NCBI GenBank assembly: GCA_020205615.1
Contig: CM035170.1
Span: 37,794,143 to 37,858,142 of the forward strand
Origin: Panax quinquefolius
Lineage: Eukaryota > Streptophyta > Magnoliopsida > Apiales > Araliaceae
Length of the DNA: 64,000 bases
Direction: 5' to 3'
The notes below the pieces were generated by a model, which searched no databases, was not told the DNA's origin, and was given only the letters and a program-made list of their open reading frames with translations. Of the stretch, positions 23,241 through 33,496 are shown piece by piece. Numbering within the stretch: position 1 is the stretch's first letter; the number at the start of each line of letters is the position of its first letter. A program made the position numbers and the translations under genes.

Positions 23241-23730
23241 CAGCAACCTGTGAGCCAATCTTCAAGCTATTAAGGAAGAAATCCTCCATGAAATGGAATG
23301 ATAAGTGCCAGAATACCTTCCTCACAATTAAAGAACAGCTAGTTAAAGCTCCCGTTTTGGTACCACCCAGGGATGATGTTCCCCTGTTCATGTATCTGTC
23401 CATAAGTGACAATGTCATTGGCTGCATGCTGGGACAGAAGAACAATAGAGGCCAAGAACGAGCTATCTATTACCTCTAGCAAAAGATTCAGCAGCAGTGA
23501 ACATAAGTACACTCTGATCGAAAAGACGTGTTGTGCTTTAGCATGGGATTCCATGAGGTTACAACATTACCTCCATGGTCACACAACCCATCTCATATTT
23601 CGTGTGGATCCTCTCAAATACGTGTTAAATAAACCCATGTTAAATTGTCAGCTGTCCAGATGGCAGTTGATCCTACAACAATTTGACATCGTATATGTGA
23701 CTCAAAAGTCCATCAAAGGTCAAGGAATTG
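23241..23730 (+). pseudogene. Tat first RNase H remnant
   Basis: KWNDKCQNTFLTIKEQLVKAP and FMYLSISDNVIGCMLGQ at 23288-23445 form the start of the gypsy RNase H. A frameshift near 23475 leads to SSSEHKYTLIEKTCCALAWD and HLIFRVDPLKYVLNKPML. The domain degrades the RNA strand of the RNA/DNA hybrid. The frame continues to 23903 through a tether into the second RNase H. Confidence 0.8.
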
Positions 23731-24370
23731 CGGATCAACTGGTCGTCGCACCTTCAGGGGATTTCAAACCTTTGGAAACATATTTCCCCGATGAAGGAGT
23801 AATGACAGTTCAGCAACACCATCAGTACGATACACGCCAAACATGGAAGATGTATTTCGATGGAGCTGTTAATATGGAAGGTTCGGAGCCGAGCAGCTTC
23901 TAGTATCTCTGCACGGGAGCAAAGATCCCGTTGCCATCAAATTGCAGTTTGTTAGCACCAACAACACAGCTGAGTATGAAGGTTGTCACATGGGGCTAAC
24001 ACTTGCTCGTTCAATGGGCATCAGGTAGTTAACTGTCTTTAGAGATTCAGAGTTGATAATCAGACAATCCACCAGAATCTATCAAACCAAGGAACTACAT
24101 TTGTTGCCTTACCATCGGCAAGTTTTACATATGGTTTTGGAGTTCGAAGAAATCTTCTTTCTACACGTTCCTCGTAATAGGAATGACTTTGCGGACGCGT
24201 TAGCAACTTTGGCTTCCTTGATTCGCATATGGGACAATGGAAACTTGCCAAGCATCATAATTTCCCTGCACAAGGCCCCAGCCTATGGGAATTACGTTGG
24301 AGAAGTATCGGATGAGCTACCTCCCATCCAGCATCCTTGGTATCAACATATCAAGGAATATCTATGAGAT
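23731..24370 (+). pseudogene. Second (archaeal-type) RNase H remnant, Tat
   Basis: WKMYFDGAVNMEGS at 23843-23885 carries the first acidic residue. The STNNTAEYEG-like segment and the FRDSELIIRQ-like segment are readable near 23950-24065 in shifted frames. PRNRNDFADALATLASLIR at 24170-24226 is the C-terminal Asp region. This domain lies between the gypsy RNase H and the integrase, as described for Tat and Athila elements, and is thought to replace functions of the degenerate first RNase H. Two stops and a frameshift interrupt it. Confidence 0.75.
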
Positions 24371-25735
24371 GGATCTACACCCGCTGAGGCGAGCCCGACT
24401 GAAAAAAGGCAGATCCATCGAATTGCTATGAAATTCTACCTGAGTGGAGATGCGCTCTACAAAAGAGATGCATGACTATGTCTCCTCAGATGTTTAGACA
24501 AAGATCAAGCCCAAAGGCTTATGGATTAATCCATGGTGGAGTATGTGGCCCCCACATGAGTGGCCCCCTCCTTGTCAAGAAAGTCCTCCGGACAGGACAT
24601 TATTGGTTATCTCTCAAAGCTGACTGCAATGACCACGTCAGGAGATGTTATCAGTGTCAGATTCATGGGAATGCTATACACGCCCCTCCACGGGAACTCC
24701 ACACTATGAGTTCACCTCGCCCTTCTCAATGTGGGGAATGGACGTTATCGGCCCATCGAGCCTAAAGCCAGTAATGGACATCGATTTATCTTCACCATGA
24801 TCGACTACTTCACCAAGTGGGTAGAAGCAGCCTCCTTCCCCAGGGTTACCAAAGAAGTCATTGCTTTCATCAGAAACTATGTCATTTGTCGATATGGACA
24901 ACCAGAGGTGATTGTGTCAGACAATTCTAAGAACCTCAACAACAAAATGATGGAGGAATTATGCAGTAAATTCCACATCAAACATCTTAACTATGTCATC
25001 TATCATCCAAATATGAATGGTGTTGTTGAAGCGGCTAACAAAAACATCAAAAAGATCATGCAAAAGATGTTCGCCAACCACAAAGATTGGCCTGACCTAT
25101 TGCCTCTTACTATGTTAGCCTATAGAACCTCAATGCGTACTTCCACTGGGGCAACCCCCTACGCATTAACCTATGGGATGGAAGCAGTGCTCCCAATAGA
25201 AGTTGAAATGGAATCCCTCAGAGTGTTAATAGATGCTCAGCTGGATGAAGACCAATGGGTAAAAGAAAGGTATCACCAATTTTCTCTAATAGATGAAAGG
25301 CGAACCGCGACTATCTTCCATGGTCAGTTATATCAGCAAAGGATCGCCAGATCCTACAACAAAAAAGTTCGGCTATGGCAGTTTAAACAACATGACTTGG
25401 TTTTGAAGAAGATCATTGACAACCAAGATCAATCTAAGGAAAATTCTCGCCCAAACCGGGAAGGCCCATTTGTTGTCAAGGAAGTATCGACAGAGGCGCT
25501 CATCGATCAGCAAGAAATGGACGGTGATGAATTTCACAACTCATCAACTCTGGACGCCGTGGAAGCGGTACTATGTCTCGAGTTAATCAAACAAACACAC
25601 CGGTGTTGGATCATCGATCACCACCATTCTGGTTCTTTAACCCTTTACCACATACAACTTTTCCACACTTTGCCCATCAGGGAAAACATACTTTTCAAGC
25701 CAGCAACCTGGTTTCTCTGCGTTCCTACGATTTAG
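24371..25735 (+). pseudogene. Tat integrase, long surviving frame
   Basis: The zinc domain at 24472-24765 reads HGGVCGPHMSGPLLVKK and HYWLSLKADCNDHVRRCYQC. A frameshift then leads into a 334-residue frame (24731-25735) with the catalytic core: FTMIDYFTKWVEAASF (Asp), ICRYGQPEVIVSDNSKN (Asp) and NGVVEAANKNIKKIMQ (Glu). It continues with LPLTMLAYRTSMRTSTGATP, a C-terminal GPFVVKEV-like SH3-type stretch and a divergent tail. Of all pol segments in this copy, the integrase core is the best preserved. No chromodomain is seen, as expected for Tat. Confidence 0.87.
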
Positions 25736-26701
25736 GTCATCCCACTATGGATTGAACCTCTCACGTTTGCAGTTTGGCTACCCATACATGGGATCAAACT
25801 TCTCATACCTACAGTTTATCCTCAACTTAGGATTCAACTTTCTTCTCCCCGTAATCTGACCTGCACATGGGATCACGCGCCACCTCGCCTCGAGGGGCTT
25901 AACTACGTCCGACCGATCTCCTCTTCAATAGGAGTACGTAGGCAACCATTTCATATGGCCCGGTCGCAATAAAACAAAAACATTTCCACCATCTTCTCCT
26001 CACAAAAACAAAAAAAATTCCTACACCATTTCTGTCACATACAGCGTTGAACCTCTTACACCAGGTTCGAACTACGCAGACCTGATCTCCTCTTCAATAG
26101 GAGTACGTAGGCAACCATTCATAGTGCGGTCTCACCTACCAAAACATAAACCCTTGTCAACTAGTACTGGGATCATCTTTCAATCCACTACATTTCATTG
26201 GCTTCGCATCAAAGGATGGAATTTACGAACTCCTACCAAATAGAGATTCAGAGACCATCTAAGTCATGGGCCATACCTTGAAGAGCAACACCAATCCATA
26301 AGAGATGGAATTAACTAGGCTTCTCCTAAATAGAAAGCATCAAGACCATCTGTGTGGTGCGGTCAATCTCAGTGAGGAAAGCCAAATTCCTCTCCACATT
26401 TCCATGCAGAAACCAGTCCCAAGACACCAAAGATGGTAGGGATACATATAGATCGATGATCCATTCTGAACTGTCCAGAGACAACTCAATGTCCATCCAT
26501 CCAGGAGGAATTCAGAATACATTAAGATCACAAGCCCTGAAGCAACAGGCAAAATATCAAGCTAGTAGCAAAGCATATCTAAAAGGGAAGTGATCAAAAA
26601 TATATTTCACTGCCATATATATAATGCTATTTGATATATACAATGTAAACTTTACATGACAAAATAGCTAAGCTAGTCTGTGCAGGAAAATATAAGCACA
26701 T
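25736..26701 (+). other. Tat spacer between integrase and antisense ORF, with repeated hairpin motif
   Basis: No sense gene is visible. Two near-identical blocks around 25911-25947 and 26085-26121 share CTCTTCAATAGGAGTACGTA followed by GGCAACCATT. Each holds an inverted repeat CTCCT / AGGAG. Two more diverged blocks occur near 26220-26276 and 26303-26366. The arrangement is the same in the other copy, so the motif is a stable part of the family. Confidence 0.65.
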
Positions 26702-27466
26702 CTACAAGTCAGGGTATATGCGAGCTAACAAGCCCAACATGGCGTCCCTCTCAGAAGAAGGAGGCGAAACTGTGGTCTCCTATACAAGAATATCCACACG
26801 ACCCAACAGATCTGCAACCATCTTCATGGTGACCATATGCTCATCAATGTAAGCGCTCATCTCTGCGATCATGCCAGTGGTAAGGGACCTCACTACAGTA
26901 CTATCTGTAACGGCTACATCCTGGGAAGATATGGCACTATCCCACTCAACTATCACTGCATCTCTGGCTTATCTGGCCTCATCCTGCTCAACAACAGCGA
27001 CATCTCTGTGAGCTAATGCCTCGTCTCTCTCTAATAAAGTTGCGTCTCTCCCATCAAGGGCAGCCAACATCAAGGATCGAGCCTGATCTCTCTCGAAGGT
27101 CATCAGATGAAGACTCTGCTCAAAGTAATCGTGGTTGAGTCTTTGAATCGCAACAAGATCGACATCGGGAGAATCTAGAAGAGATGTTGGCAATCCAGCA
27201 CCTAACCCCTCCTCGATGTGGGAATCGATGTCCTCCATGGGCTCTACATCATCTAACTCACTATCCGGTACTGTGGATACTACCGTAGCCGATAAAATCT
27301 TTGTCTCCATCAATGCGGAATACGCTGCAGAACAACCTGGATGACTAATAGAAAAATCAGCTATCTCACACTGATCCCAACATGCATGGACACGGGATTG
27401 GTCCTCTGCTGAAAGATAGCGAGAAGCTGAATGCTGACCTATCTCCCCCTCAAAAGGATGAAAGTC
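26702..27466 (-). pseudogene. C-terminal part of antisense ORF, separated by in-frame stops
   Basis: This continues the frame of the upstream antisense ORF past a TAG (27469-27467). Further in-frame stops lie at 26971-26969 and 26782-26780, and the family stop lies at 26704-26702. The segment 27313-26969 is acidic, then becomes a repetitive Arg/Asp/Ala coiled-coil-like stretch (LMLAALDGRDATLLERDEAL). The terminal part matches 5842-6142 residue for residue in much of its length (SLTTG.I.EMS.YIDEH, ERDAMLGL.ARIY). The stops look like simple point changes (CAG to TAG at the first). It was probably once one protein with the DUF7745-like part. Confidence 0.6.
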
Positions 27467-28459
27467 CTAAAACTGGTCAAACTGTGACATCACGGCCAGT
27501 GGGTGATAGGTAGTCATACCCCTCAAACCGGCAAGAGGGAGGTAGTCCATGCCCAGAGCATGAGTAATAAAGTTGTAAGGTGAGCTAAGCCCCGAACACG
27601 ACAATATGACAAACGGATCTCTGATATCCGCCAAGAATATGGACCAAGACATAGCATCTATACACTCCAATGGCTGAAAGGAGTACGACATGGCTATATC
27701 ATGGGTGAACCAGTACCCATGTCGTCTAAGAGTGCTAATCGGTCTCAAGTGTGACATAAACCACACGTATAGTACGCATCGAAGTCGCCGCGTGAACACT
27801 CTGTCCGGATAAGTGCAAGAAGAGTGGTCAACGCAGGTCTCTACTATAATCATCGGTATAATGGTACGACCCTCCCTGAGAGCTCTCACTGCCATGATGA
27901 CTCCAATGTCTATCTCATCCATGTATCGTGGCATATAGACATACGACAGCACGCATAATAGAAATACATCAATCCTGGCTAGACGCCAATGATCCTCCGG
28001 TGTGGTGAAATCCCCGGAATGTCGTGTATAACTATCCTCAAAGCAAAATCTGTCAAACAAAAAATGCTGGGATATAACGTGGCTCGATGTAAGCTCATCC
28101 TGCACCACTTTGTGCCTCAATCCAGTGAAGGTCATGAACCGTCGACTCATGTCCCCCAAAGCCATATACACGCAAGGTCTGTCCAGTGGCAGCATCGTCA
28201 ACCGTGCATACTCCTCCAGAGTAGGAGTCAACTCATGGGTCCCAAATCGGAAAACTTGCCTCTCTGATACCCAATGCTCTAGCATGCCATCCACAAATCC
28301 TGTGGGAACCTGAAACATCAACAGGGTCATAGTATGCTGCAACAAATGATCTACGGTCACCCTGTCTGATGGTGACATGCTATCATACCACGATCGCATA
28401 CCCGATGCCACCAATGATTGTGGGGTATGATCAATACGGCTAACTGTCAAAGAAGACAT
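27467..28459 (-). CDS. Antisense ORF, DUF7745 / plant-mobile-like protein carried by a Tat element
   Basis: A 330-residue ATG-started frame lies on the strand opposite to gag-pol. Residues 1-60 are variable. WVSERQVFRFGTHELTPTLE at about 67-86 resembles the conserved FWD..FTFG..ELTPTLEEY box of DUF7745 and plant-mobile-type domains. Further hydrophobic blocks (LARIDVFLLCVLSYVYMPRY near 165, RLRCVLYVWFMSHLRP near 225 and LPLAGLRGMTTYHPLAVMSQF at the end) fit the usual pattern of that family. Its molecular function is unknown. Antisense ORFs between pol and the 3' LTR are known in Tat-group elements. It lies 311 bp downstream of another antisense ORF. The frame is uninterrupted although pol in the same element is broken. 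The family call rests on remembered patterns. Confidence 0.65.
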   Translation of the reverse strand: MSSLTVSRIDHTPQSLVASGMRSWYDSMSPSDRVTVDHLLQHTMTLLMFQVPTGFVDGMLEHWVSERQVFRFGTHELTPTLEEYARLTMLPLDRPCVYMALGDMSRRFMTFTGLRHKVVQDELTSSHVISQHFLFDRFCFEDSYTRHSGDFTTPEDHWRLARIDVFLLCVLSYVYMPRYMDEIDIGVIMAVRALREGRTIIPMIIVETCVDHSSCTYPDRVFTRRLRCVLYVWFMSHLRPISTLRRHGYWFTHDIAMSYSFQPLECIDAMSWSIFLADIRDPFVILSCSGLSSPYNFITHALGMDYLPLAGLRGMTTYHPLAVMSQFDQF

Positions 28460-28769
28460 CTATAAGGACCGTGTCATAAGACCATCCAGGGGTCAATGCT
28501 GAATATCTCTTGACATATATACATATGCATAACATGATACATGCACTGCAGATAATGGATGGCAATATGATATAGGGAATGAAAAACTGTGCATACATTC
28601 TTAAGTATATCAACATCTAATACATCATCTCTGTACAGCTACAAATATAGGAAAGTGGGGCACAGACGCCCTACTACTAATAGAGGCCTATCAAAAGATA
28701 TAGCGAGAATGGGGCACAGCCACCTAATTGCTAACAGAGGCCTATCAAAAGATATAACGAGAATACACA

Positions 28770-29483
28770 TCAGAAGAAGACAATGGTGTTAATGTCTACA
28801 TCATCAATCCTGTCCACCTGATGTAACTCCTCCTGAGTCACTGGATCTCTATCAACAGGGATGTCAGGCCTATATAGAGGAGGATCTGCGCCGACAAAAC
28901 CGAATGGGTCATCTGAGGGGCCAGCGCTTGAGCTGGAAGGATCAAACGAATCTGCCTCTATCGGATCTCTGCCCAAATACCGGATAAAGAGATGTGCCTG
29001 GTCTAGTCGCCGGGTCAAACTGTCAATCTGTGTCACATGAGTGGGATCTCGGACACAGGCTATCCAATCCATCATCATCACGGATCCTGGAACCATATCC
29101 ACCATGAACTGAGTAGCGCGGGACTGGGCTCCAATAGTATGAGGTAACCACCAATGCTGGAATATCCCCTGAGTGCAAGGACCCTCTGATAATTTAAAGT
29201 CGTCAAACCCCAACAATGGGATATTAGTGATAGGTGACTGCGATACAGGCCAATAACGCCAGACAGGAGGCAAGATCGGCATACGAATCTCCCTTGTGGT
29301 GCTCCTAATAGCACGCTCTCCTAAATAGAGCTCCCATCCTCCATATGTAAAGAGAGGAACTCTCTGGGTGAAGATCACATACTCGATGCCAGTCGGGTAC
29401 CCATCCTCAAAATCGATGGCCAAATGTTCCCCAGAATAGGGAATCCATGTGATGATATCAGCTGTCAACAACTCCAGCTGCAT
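28770..29483 (-). CDS. Second antisense ORF, unknown protein
   Basis: The ATG at 29483-29481 (MQLELLTADIITWIPY) gives a 237-residue frame ending at 28770. I do not recognise a family. It is rich in Trp, Tyr and Pro in its first half (WELYLGERAI, PPVWRYWPVS, FQHWWLPH) and has an acidic, Ser/Pro-rich tail (DPSSSSAGPSDDPFGF). There are no clear membrane segments. It lies upstream of the DUF7745-like ORF in the antisense direction, so both could come from one antisense transcript. It may be an upstream exon of the same gene. The minus-strand copy has lost this region, so there is no second copy in the window to test it. Confidence 0.45.
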   Translation of the reverse strand: MQLELLTADIITWIPYSGEHLAIDFEDGYPTGIEYVIFTQRVPLFTYGGWELYLGERAIRSTTREIRMPILPPVWRYWPVSQSPITNIPLLGFDDFKLSEGPCTQGIFQHWWLPHTIGAQSRATQFMVDMVPGSVMMMDWIACVRDPTHVTQIDSLTRRLDQAHLFIRYLGRDPIEADSFDPSSSSAGPSDDPFGFVGADPPLYRPDIPVDRDPVTQEELHQVDRIDDVDINTIVFF

Positions 29484-29525
29484 GCGGCAGTGAGTGAAAC
29501 CCTCAGCTACAGGGACCTCCGCCAA

Positions 29526-29931
29526 TATGGAATGATGTCATCGTCGTCCTCGTGGATAGGTATCTAAACCTAACACGCTCACAGGGTGCAAACATGGAAG
29601 CCTCTCATAGGCCCAAAACTGCCAACACAAAGGCAAACATCTGCAGCATCCCTATGTGGGCCCCACCCTCCAAATTTCGATCCGATTCGAGTCACAAGGA
29701 GTTCTCATGACTAAAAAAAGTCAAATTGGGAATAAAATGCTACGAATTGAGCAAAACAAACTTACAATCCCGGTCTTCTCGGATGGAACTTTGAGTGCAG
29801 ACATCACTCATTGGTAGTCACCCGAACATGAGGTATACCCTGCCAATGATCTCATTTGTTACAAATCACATTCGACAATACCTTGTACAGGTCCAATGCC
29901 ACCAACTCCGGGTCATTACCCTAAAGATCAA
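29526..29931. other. Tat internal noncoding stretch upstream of antisense ORFs
   Basis: No gene is visible. It lies 5' of the antisense ORFs on their own strand and 3' of pol on the other, so an antisense promoter may be here, but no clear TATA motif was recognised. Confidence 0.4.
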
Positions 29932-30060
29932 CGTGATCCCCAACGGGGGTTACAATGTGGATCCCCGACGGGGGTTACAACGTGGATCCCCGACGGGGGT
30001 TACAACGTGGATCCCCGATGGGGGTTACAACGTGAAGCCCCGGCAGGGGGTTACAACGCA
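29932..30060 (+). repeat. 25-bp tandem repeat, about five units
   Basis: The unit is GATCCCCGACGGGGGTTACA plus ACGTG. Successive units start at 25-base spacing (reference base at 29944, 29969, 29994, 30019, then about 30045). Each unit contains the self-complementary CCCCGACGGGG. The last unit is diverged. Confidence 0.9.
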
Positions 30061-30790
30061 TATTCAGCCGTTGACACACATATCAATGAAGGTCAAGCAG
30101 CCTTGACATTATCTCAGCCGATAGCGATTAAACCTATCGAAGCTCGAGAGCTATTCGAGGATTTCATGCTCGATTACTCATATTCCCCAGCGGATCCCTA
30201 ACAGGGGTTACAGCGTGTTCTGCCGTTGATTCACACGTCAACGAAGGTCAAACGACCTTGACAAATTTTTCCCACGTGGTTCTTTTTCATCAGTTGATTC
30301 ACCTACCGGTGAAGTACACGTCAACGAAGGTCAGGCAACCTTGACAGCATTTGTTGTTGGCAGTAAATCCAACAGAATCCTGGCATGTCCTGACGATACA
30401 AACCAGGAAAGGTCAACATCATCAAGGAGGATTGATGATGGAATATGTTATACACATCCTCAAACAGACCAAGCTTTATCCCCACAGATCTCTTACACAT
30501 AAGAGGTACATCTTCAGGATTAAGTCGTTATCAAGGATCTAGGAATTTGGTGATAACCCCAACATCAACATCCTAATGATTCGGATTACATCAATCCGTC
30601 GGTCATCATTGCCAATCCCGGTTGAAGCAACAGGAGCCAAAGAATCATCCCCAAAGATGTTGGGCAACAACCCCGTACACATGCATCATATATTTGCATC
30701 ATGTTTTTACATGATATCATGTTTGTCTTGTTGCATTTCAAGCGTCTAGGATTCTTTATCCAACTCATTATCGCATTGCATGAGTATGAT
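30061..30790 (+). repeat. Dispersed dyad repeats before the polypurine tract
   Basis: No gene is visible. Three related segments near 30070-30105, 30223-30262 and 30317-30345 share GTCAACGAAGGTCA followed by ACCTTGACA. AAGGTC and GACCTT are complementary, so each can form a short hairpin. A further 25-bp-repeat-like piece (CCTAACAGGGGTTACAGCGT) is at 30197-30216. Confidence 0.6.
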
Positions 30791-30803
30791 AAAGAGGGGA
30801 ATC
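30791..30803 (+). other. Polypurine tract of plus-strand Tat element
   Basis: AAAGAGGGGAATC lies directly before the TGTAGAC start of the 3' LTR. Confidence 0.8.
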
Positions 30804-32073
30804 TGTAGACACTCGAAATTTTCTGTACACCTGTCACTAACATTGCAGGAGGACAGATTCGTCTTTCAAGAGGGAACCCTGGAAGACAGTCCATATCCAT
30901 TCCGGATACTACTGAAAGTTCAGCATCAACCCTAGAACACACACTGGGGGTAACAAGTCCAACCTCAGAGATAACCCCGAGGCGTGCAGATCCAATACCG
31001 AAACACACACCGGAGAAGACCGATTAATCTCGGAGATAACCCAGAGGTATCCAGTCTCAGTCCCAATCATGGGAATAGCAACCGACCTTGGTGATCACCC
31101 CAAGGAATGCAGTTCCGGCGATAACCCCAAAAATGCTTATTTCAAATGCAACCAGCTTCAATCTCGGCACTCACAATGAGACACCCAGTACCAACCCGGA
31201 GATAACACCGGAAGGACAGACACACCTCAGAGTTGACACTGAGGACTTTCAACACTTGCAGCAGTCCAATCTCAGTGAAGCCCTGAGCAACGTCTGAGTT
31301 ATCAGCCCAAACCGGCGATAACACCGGTGAGGGGAAACCTTGTCATCTTGCCAACGCGATGCCACATCACGTCGTCTCAACATTTTATACAAACATCTCT
31401 ACACAACGATGTCCCACAATAATCAAGGAAAACTAATCCCGAGTGACTATTGTGTGGGGTAACGGATAGAATTTGAAGCTTGAAGACCGGAGGGCATCGT
31501 CCCATCTTCAATAACTTCGTACAAACTCTAATCCCATACCATTGTACAACTCTCGACAACGGAGGTCCGAAATAGGTCTTGTATACCTCAATCGGATGCC
31601 CGAATTGCAATTCTGAAAGTTCGAGCGGACATTACAGTGCCCAAGTGCACGTACTACGAGACGACCCGACCCGAGAAACCCTGGGCAACCCGGGCAGCTT
31701 CAGGTACACCTGCGGCTGGCCTCAGGTACACCTGCGGCTCCCCCCTCTATAAATAGAGGGCTTGGGGTGGCCATTATAAGGAGAGAAAAGAGCGAGAAAG
31801 CCCTGTCAAATTTGCTCCGTACTTGCAATATACTAAGTGCTTTCCCATTTTAAACACTTGTGAGCTCACATATAGCTACTTTTGTATCGGCGGGAGCCGA
31901 GTTTCATCCACTTTAAAGATATAGAAGTCTTCTTTGGCAACCCACTGTAAGCCTTCTCACACACTTTAAGGCCTTTCTCTTCATCTTTGCACACACCCTT
32001 CTTCACGTTGAGAGTCGTATTGCGTGTGTTTTCCCGGACTTCAGTCCGTGGTTTTATTTCAGTTTGTATATAC

Positions 32074-32104
<31 letters not shown>

Positions 32105-32163
32105 GACTAACATTATCGAGTTATGCCTTGATTGAGCCTAGATTTGATGCAAGCGTTTATCGC

Positions 32164-32202
<39 letters not shown>

Positions 32203-32254
32203 CTGTGTGTCGACTGCTCGATGAGCCTGGATTTTACATCCAGAATGCGTTTAT

Positions 32255-32292
<38 letters not shown>

Positions 32293-32359
32293 TTATATAT
32301 ATAAACTATTGTAGAACTCGTTTGATGAGCCCGGATTTTACATCAGATGCGTTTATTCG

Positions 32360-32399
<40 letters not shown>

Positions 32400-33496
32400 C
32401 CCACACAGAGTTTACTTACGTGGTGGTTGATCGCTTTTACTGACTTTCTTTACGTTTCGTCCCGCTCGGAGTTCACTTCATATAGTTGATTGCTTTGTAC
32501 AACTTTATTTATATTTTGTCCCTACCGAGTTTCCTCCGTGGTGGTTGATAGCTTCTGACTTTATTTACGTTTTTGTCCCACTTTGAGTTTCCTCCGTGGT
32601 GGTTGATAGCTTTTATGACTTTATTTACATTTATGATCCCCCATGGAGGTGCTTCATGGTTGGTGATCATGTCTGTATATATATATTTACAGCTTTTATA
32701 TATATACTTGCTTACTGCTTTTTTTATATAAATCATGTATCACGGCGCTTTAGGAATCATGTGATCACTGATTCAAATTTATTGGATCTAGATTAGGTTT
32801 CGTGATGGACATTTTCACCGTGTAAGCGCTTTTGTAAATTATTTTGCGGTGTCTGAATTTCCTCAGATGGTTTTCATACCCACAAGGAAGTCGACATTAT
32901 TTTGTACATTATTTTCTTATAGATGCTTCACATCTCGAAAATAAAATCAATCAAGCCGAACACTTAATAAAATGGAAGTGTAAAAGGTCTCAATTACTAT
33001 TGAGCATCAGGGTTTGAAAAACCTCTTTTATAAAACATCACTGCCATATCTTGTTAAAAACTGAATTTTTACATAAATTCAAACCCTGTGTATATAGGTG
33101 CGAACAAGGCCTCGCACTACTTCCAAATAACAGCACATTGACCCACACACACTCATTCAGATAATAGTTTCATGAAAAGAGGCGGTCACCGTGGTAACAC
33201 GAATGTCGGGGGGTGCCTAACAACTTCCCTCCACATAACCAAGTCCCCGGACCCTAATGAATCTCGGTTTCACCGACCCGTTTAGCAGTGTCACATCACT
33301 GGGTCAATGTGCAAACCTTTTCTCGGTTGTGTTGCTACAACCATTTAAAAAACCAACTGGCGACTCTTAACAGTCCATCGTCGACATTATACATGTCGGA
33401 CCTTTTTCACATGTTTTGTCAAACAAATCTCACCTAAAATGAGAACACCAAAGAACAAGTAATGGAAAGGGACATTCAAAAATCCCGACGTCGACA
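30804..33496 (+). repeat. 3' LTR of the plus-strand Tat element (2693 bp)
   Basis: The TGTAGACACTC start and GTCGACA end match the 5' LTR. It contains the CGGAGATAACC repeats (30960-31300), the approximately 172-bp segment at 31561-31732 missing from the 5' LTR, a clean TATA box (31748-31756), a shorter TA-cassette region (32070-32395) and the GGGTGCCTAACA motif near 33212. Outside these differences the two LTRs read almost alike. Confidence 0.88.
31748..31756 (+). promoter_or_regulatory. TATA box of Tat 3' LTR
   Basis: TATAAATAG, followed by AGGGCTTGGGGTGGCCATT, which is conserved in all three Tat LTRs of the window. Confidence 0.7.

Larger units (their letters stand above)
14689..33496 (+). 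mobile_element. Younger plus-strand Tat-type Ty3/gypsy element, 18.8 kb, both LTRs present
   Basis: Two same-orientation LTRs (14689-17647 and 30804-33496) both begin TGTAGACACTC and end GACA. They flank a PBS, leader, gag, protease, RT, RNase H, second RNase H, integrase, a noncoding spacer, two antisense ORFs, tandem repeats and a polypurine tract. The size, the long LTRs, dual RNase H and antisense ORFs fit the Tat group. It is embedded in the leader of an inverted copy of its own family. The flanking five bases (TTTGT left, TGTAA right) do not match, so the expected 5-bp duplication is not evident. Pol is broken by stops and frameshifts, so the element is not autonomous. Confidence 0.88.

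Noticed and set aside
29932..30060. CRISPR-like repeat array
   Set aside because: Units are directly adjacent with no unique spacers, and the context is a plant retrotransposon.
29795..30201. Open frames through the 25-bp tandem repeat
   Set aside because: A 25-base period shifts frame each unit, so the frames stay open only because the unit lacks stops. No domain is seen.
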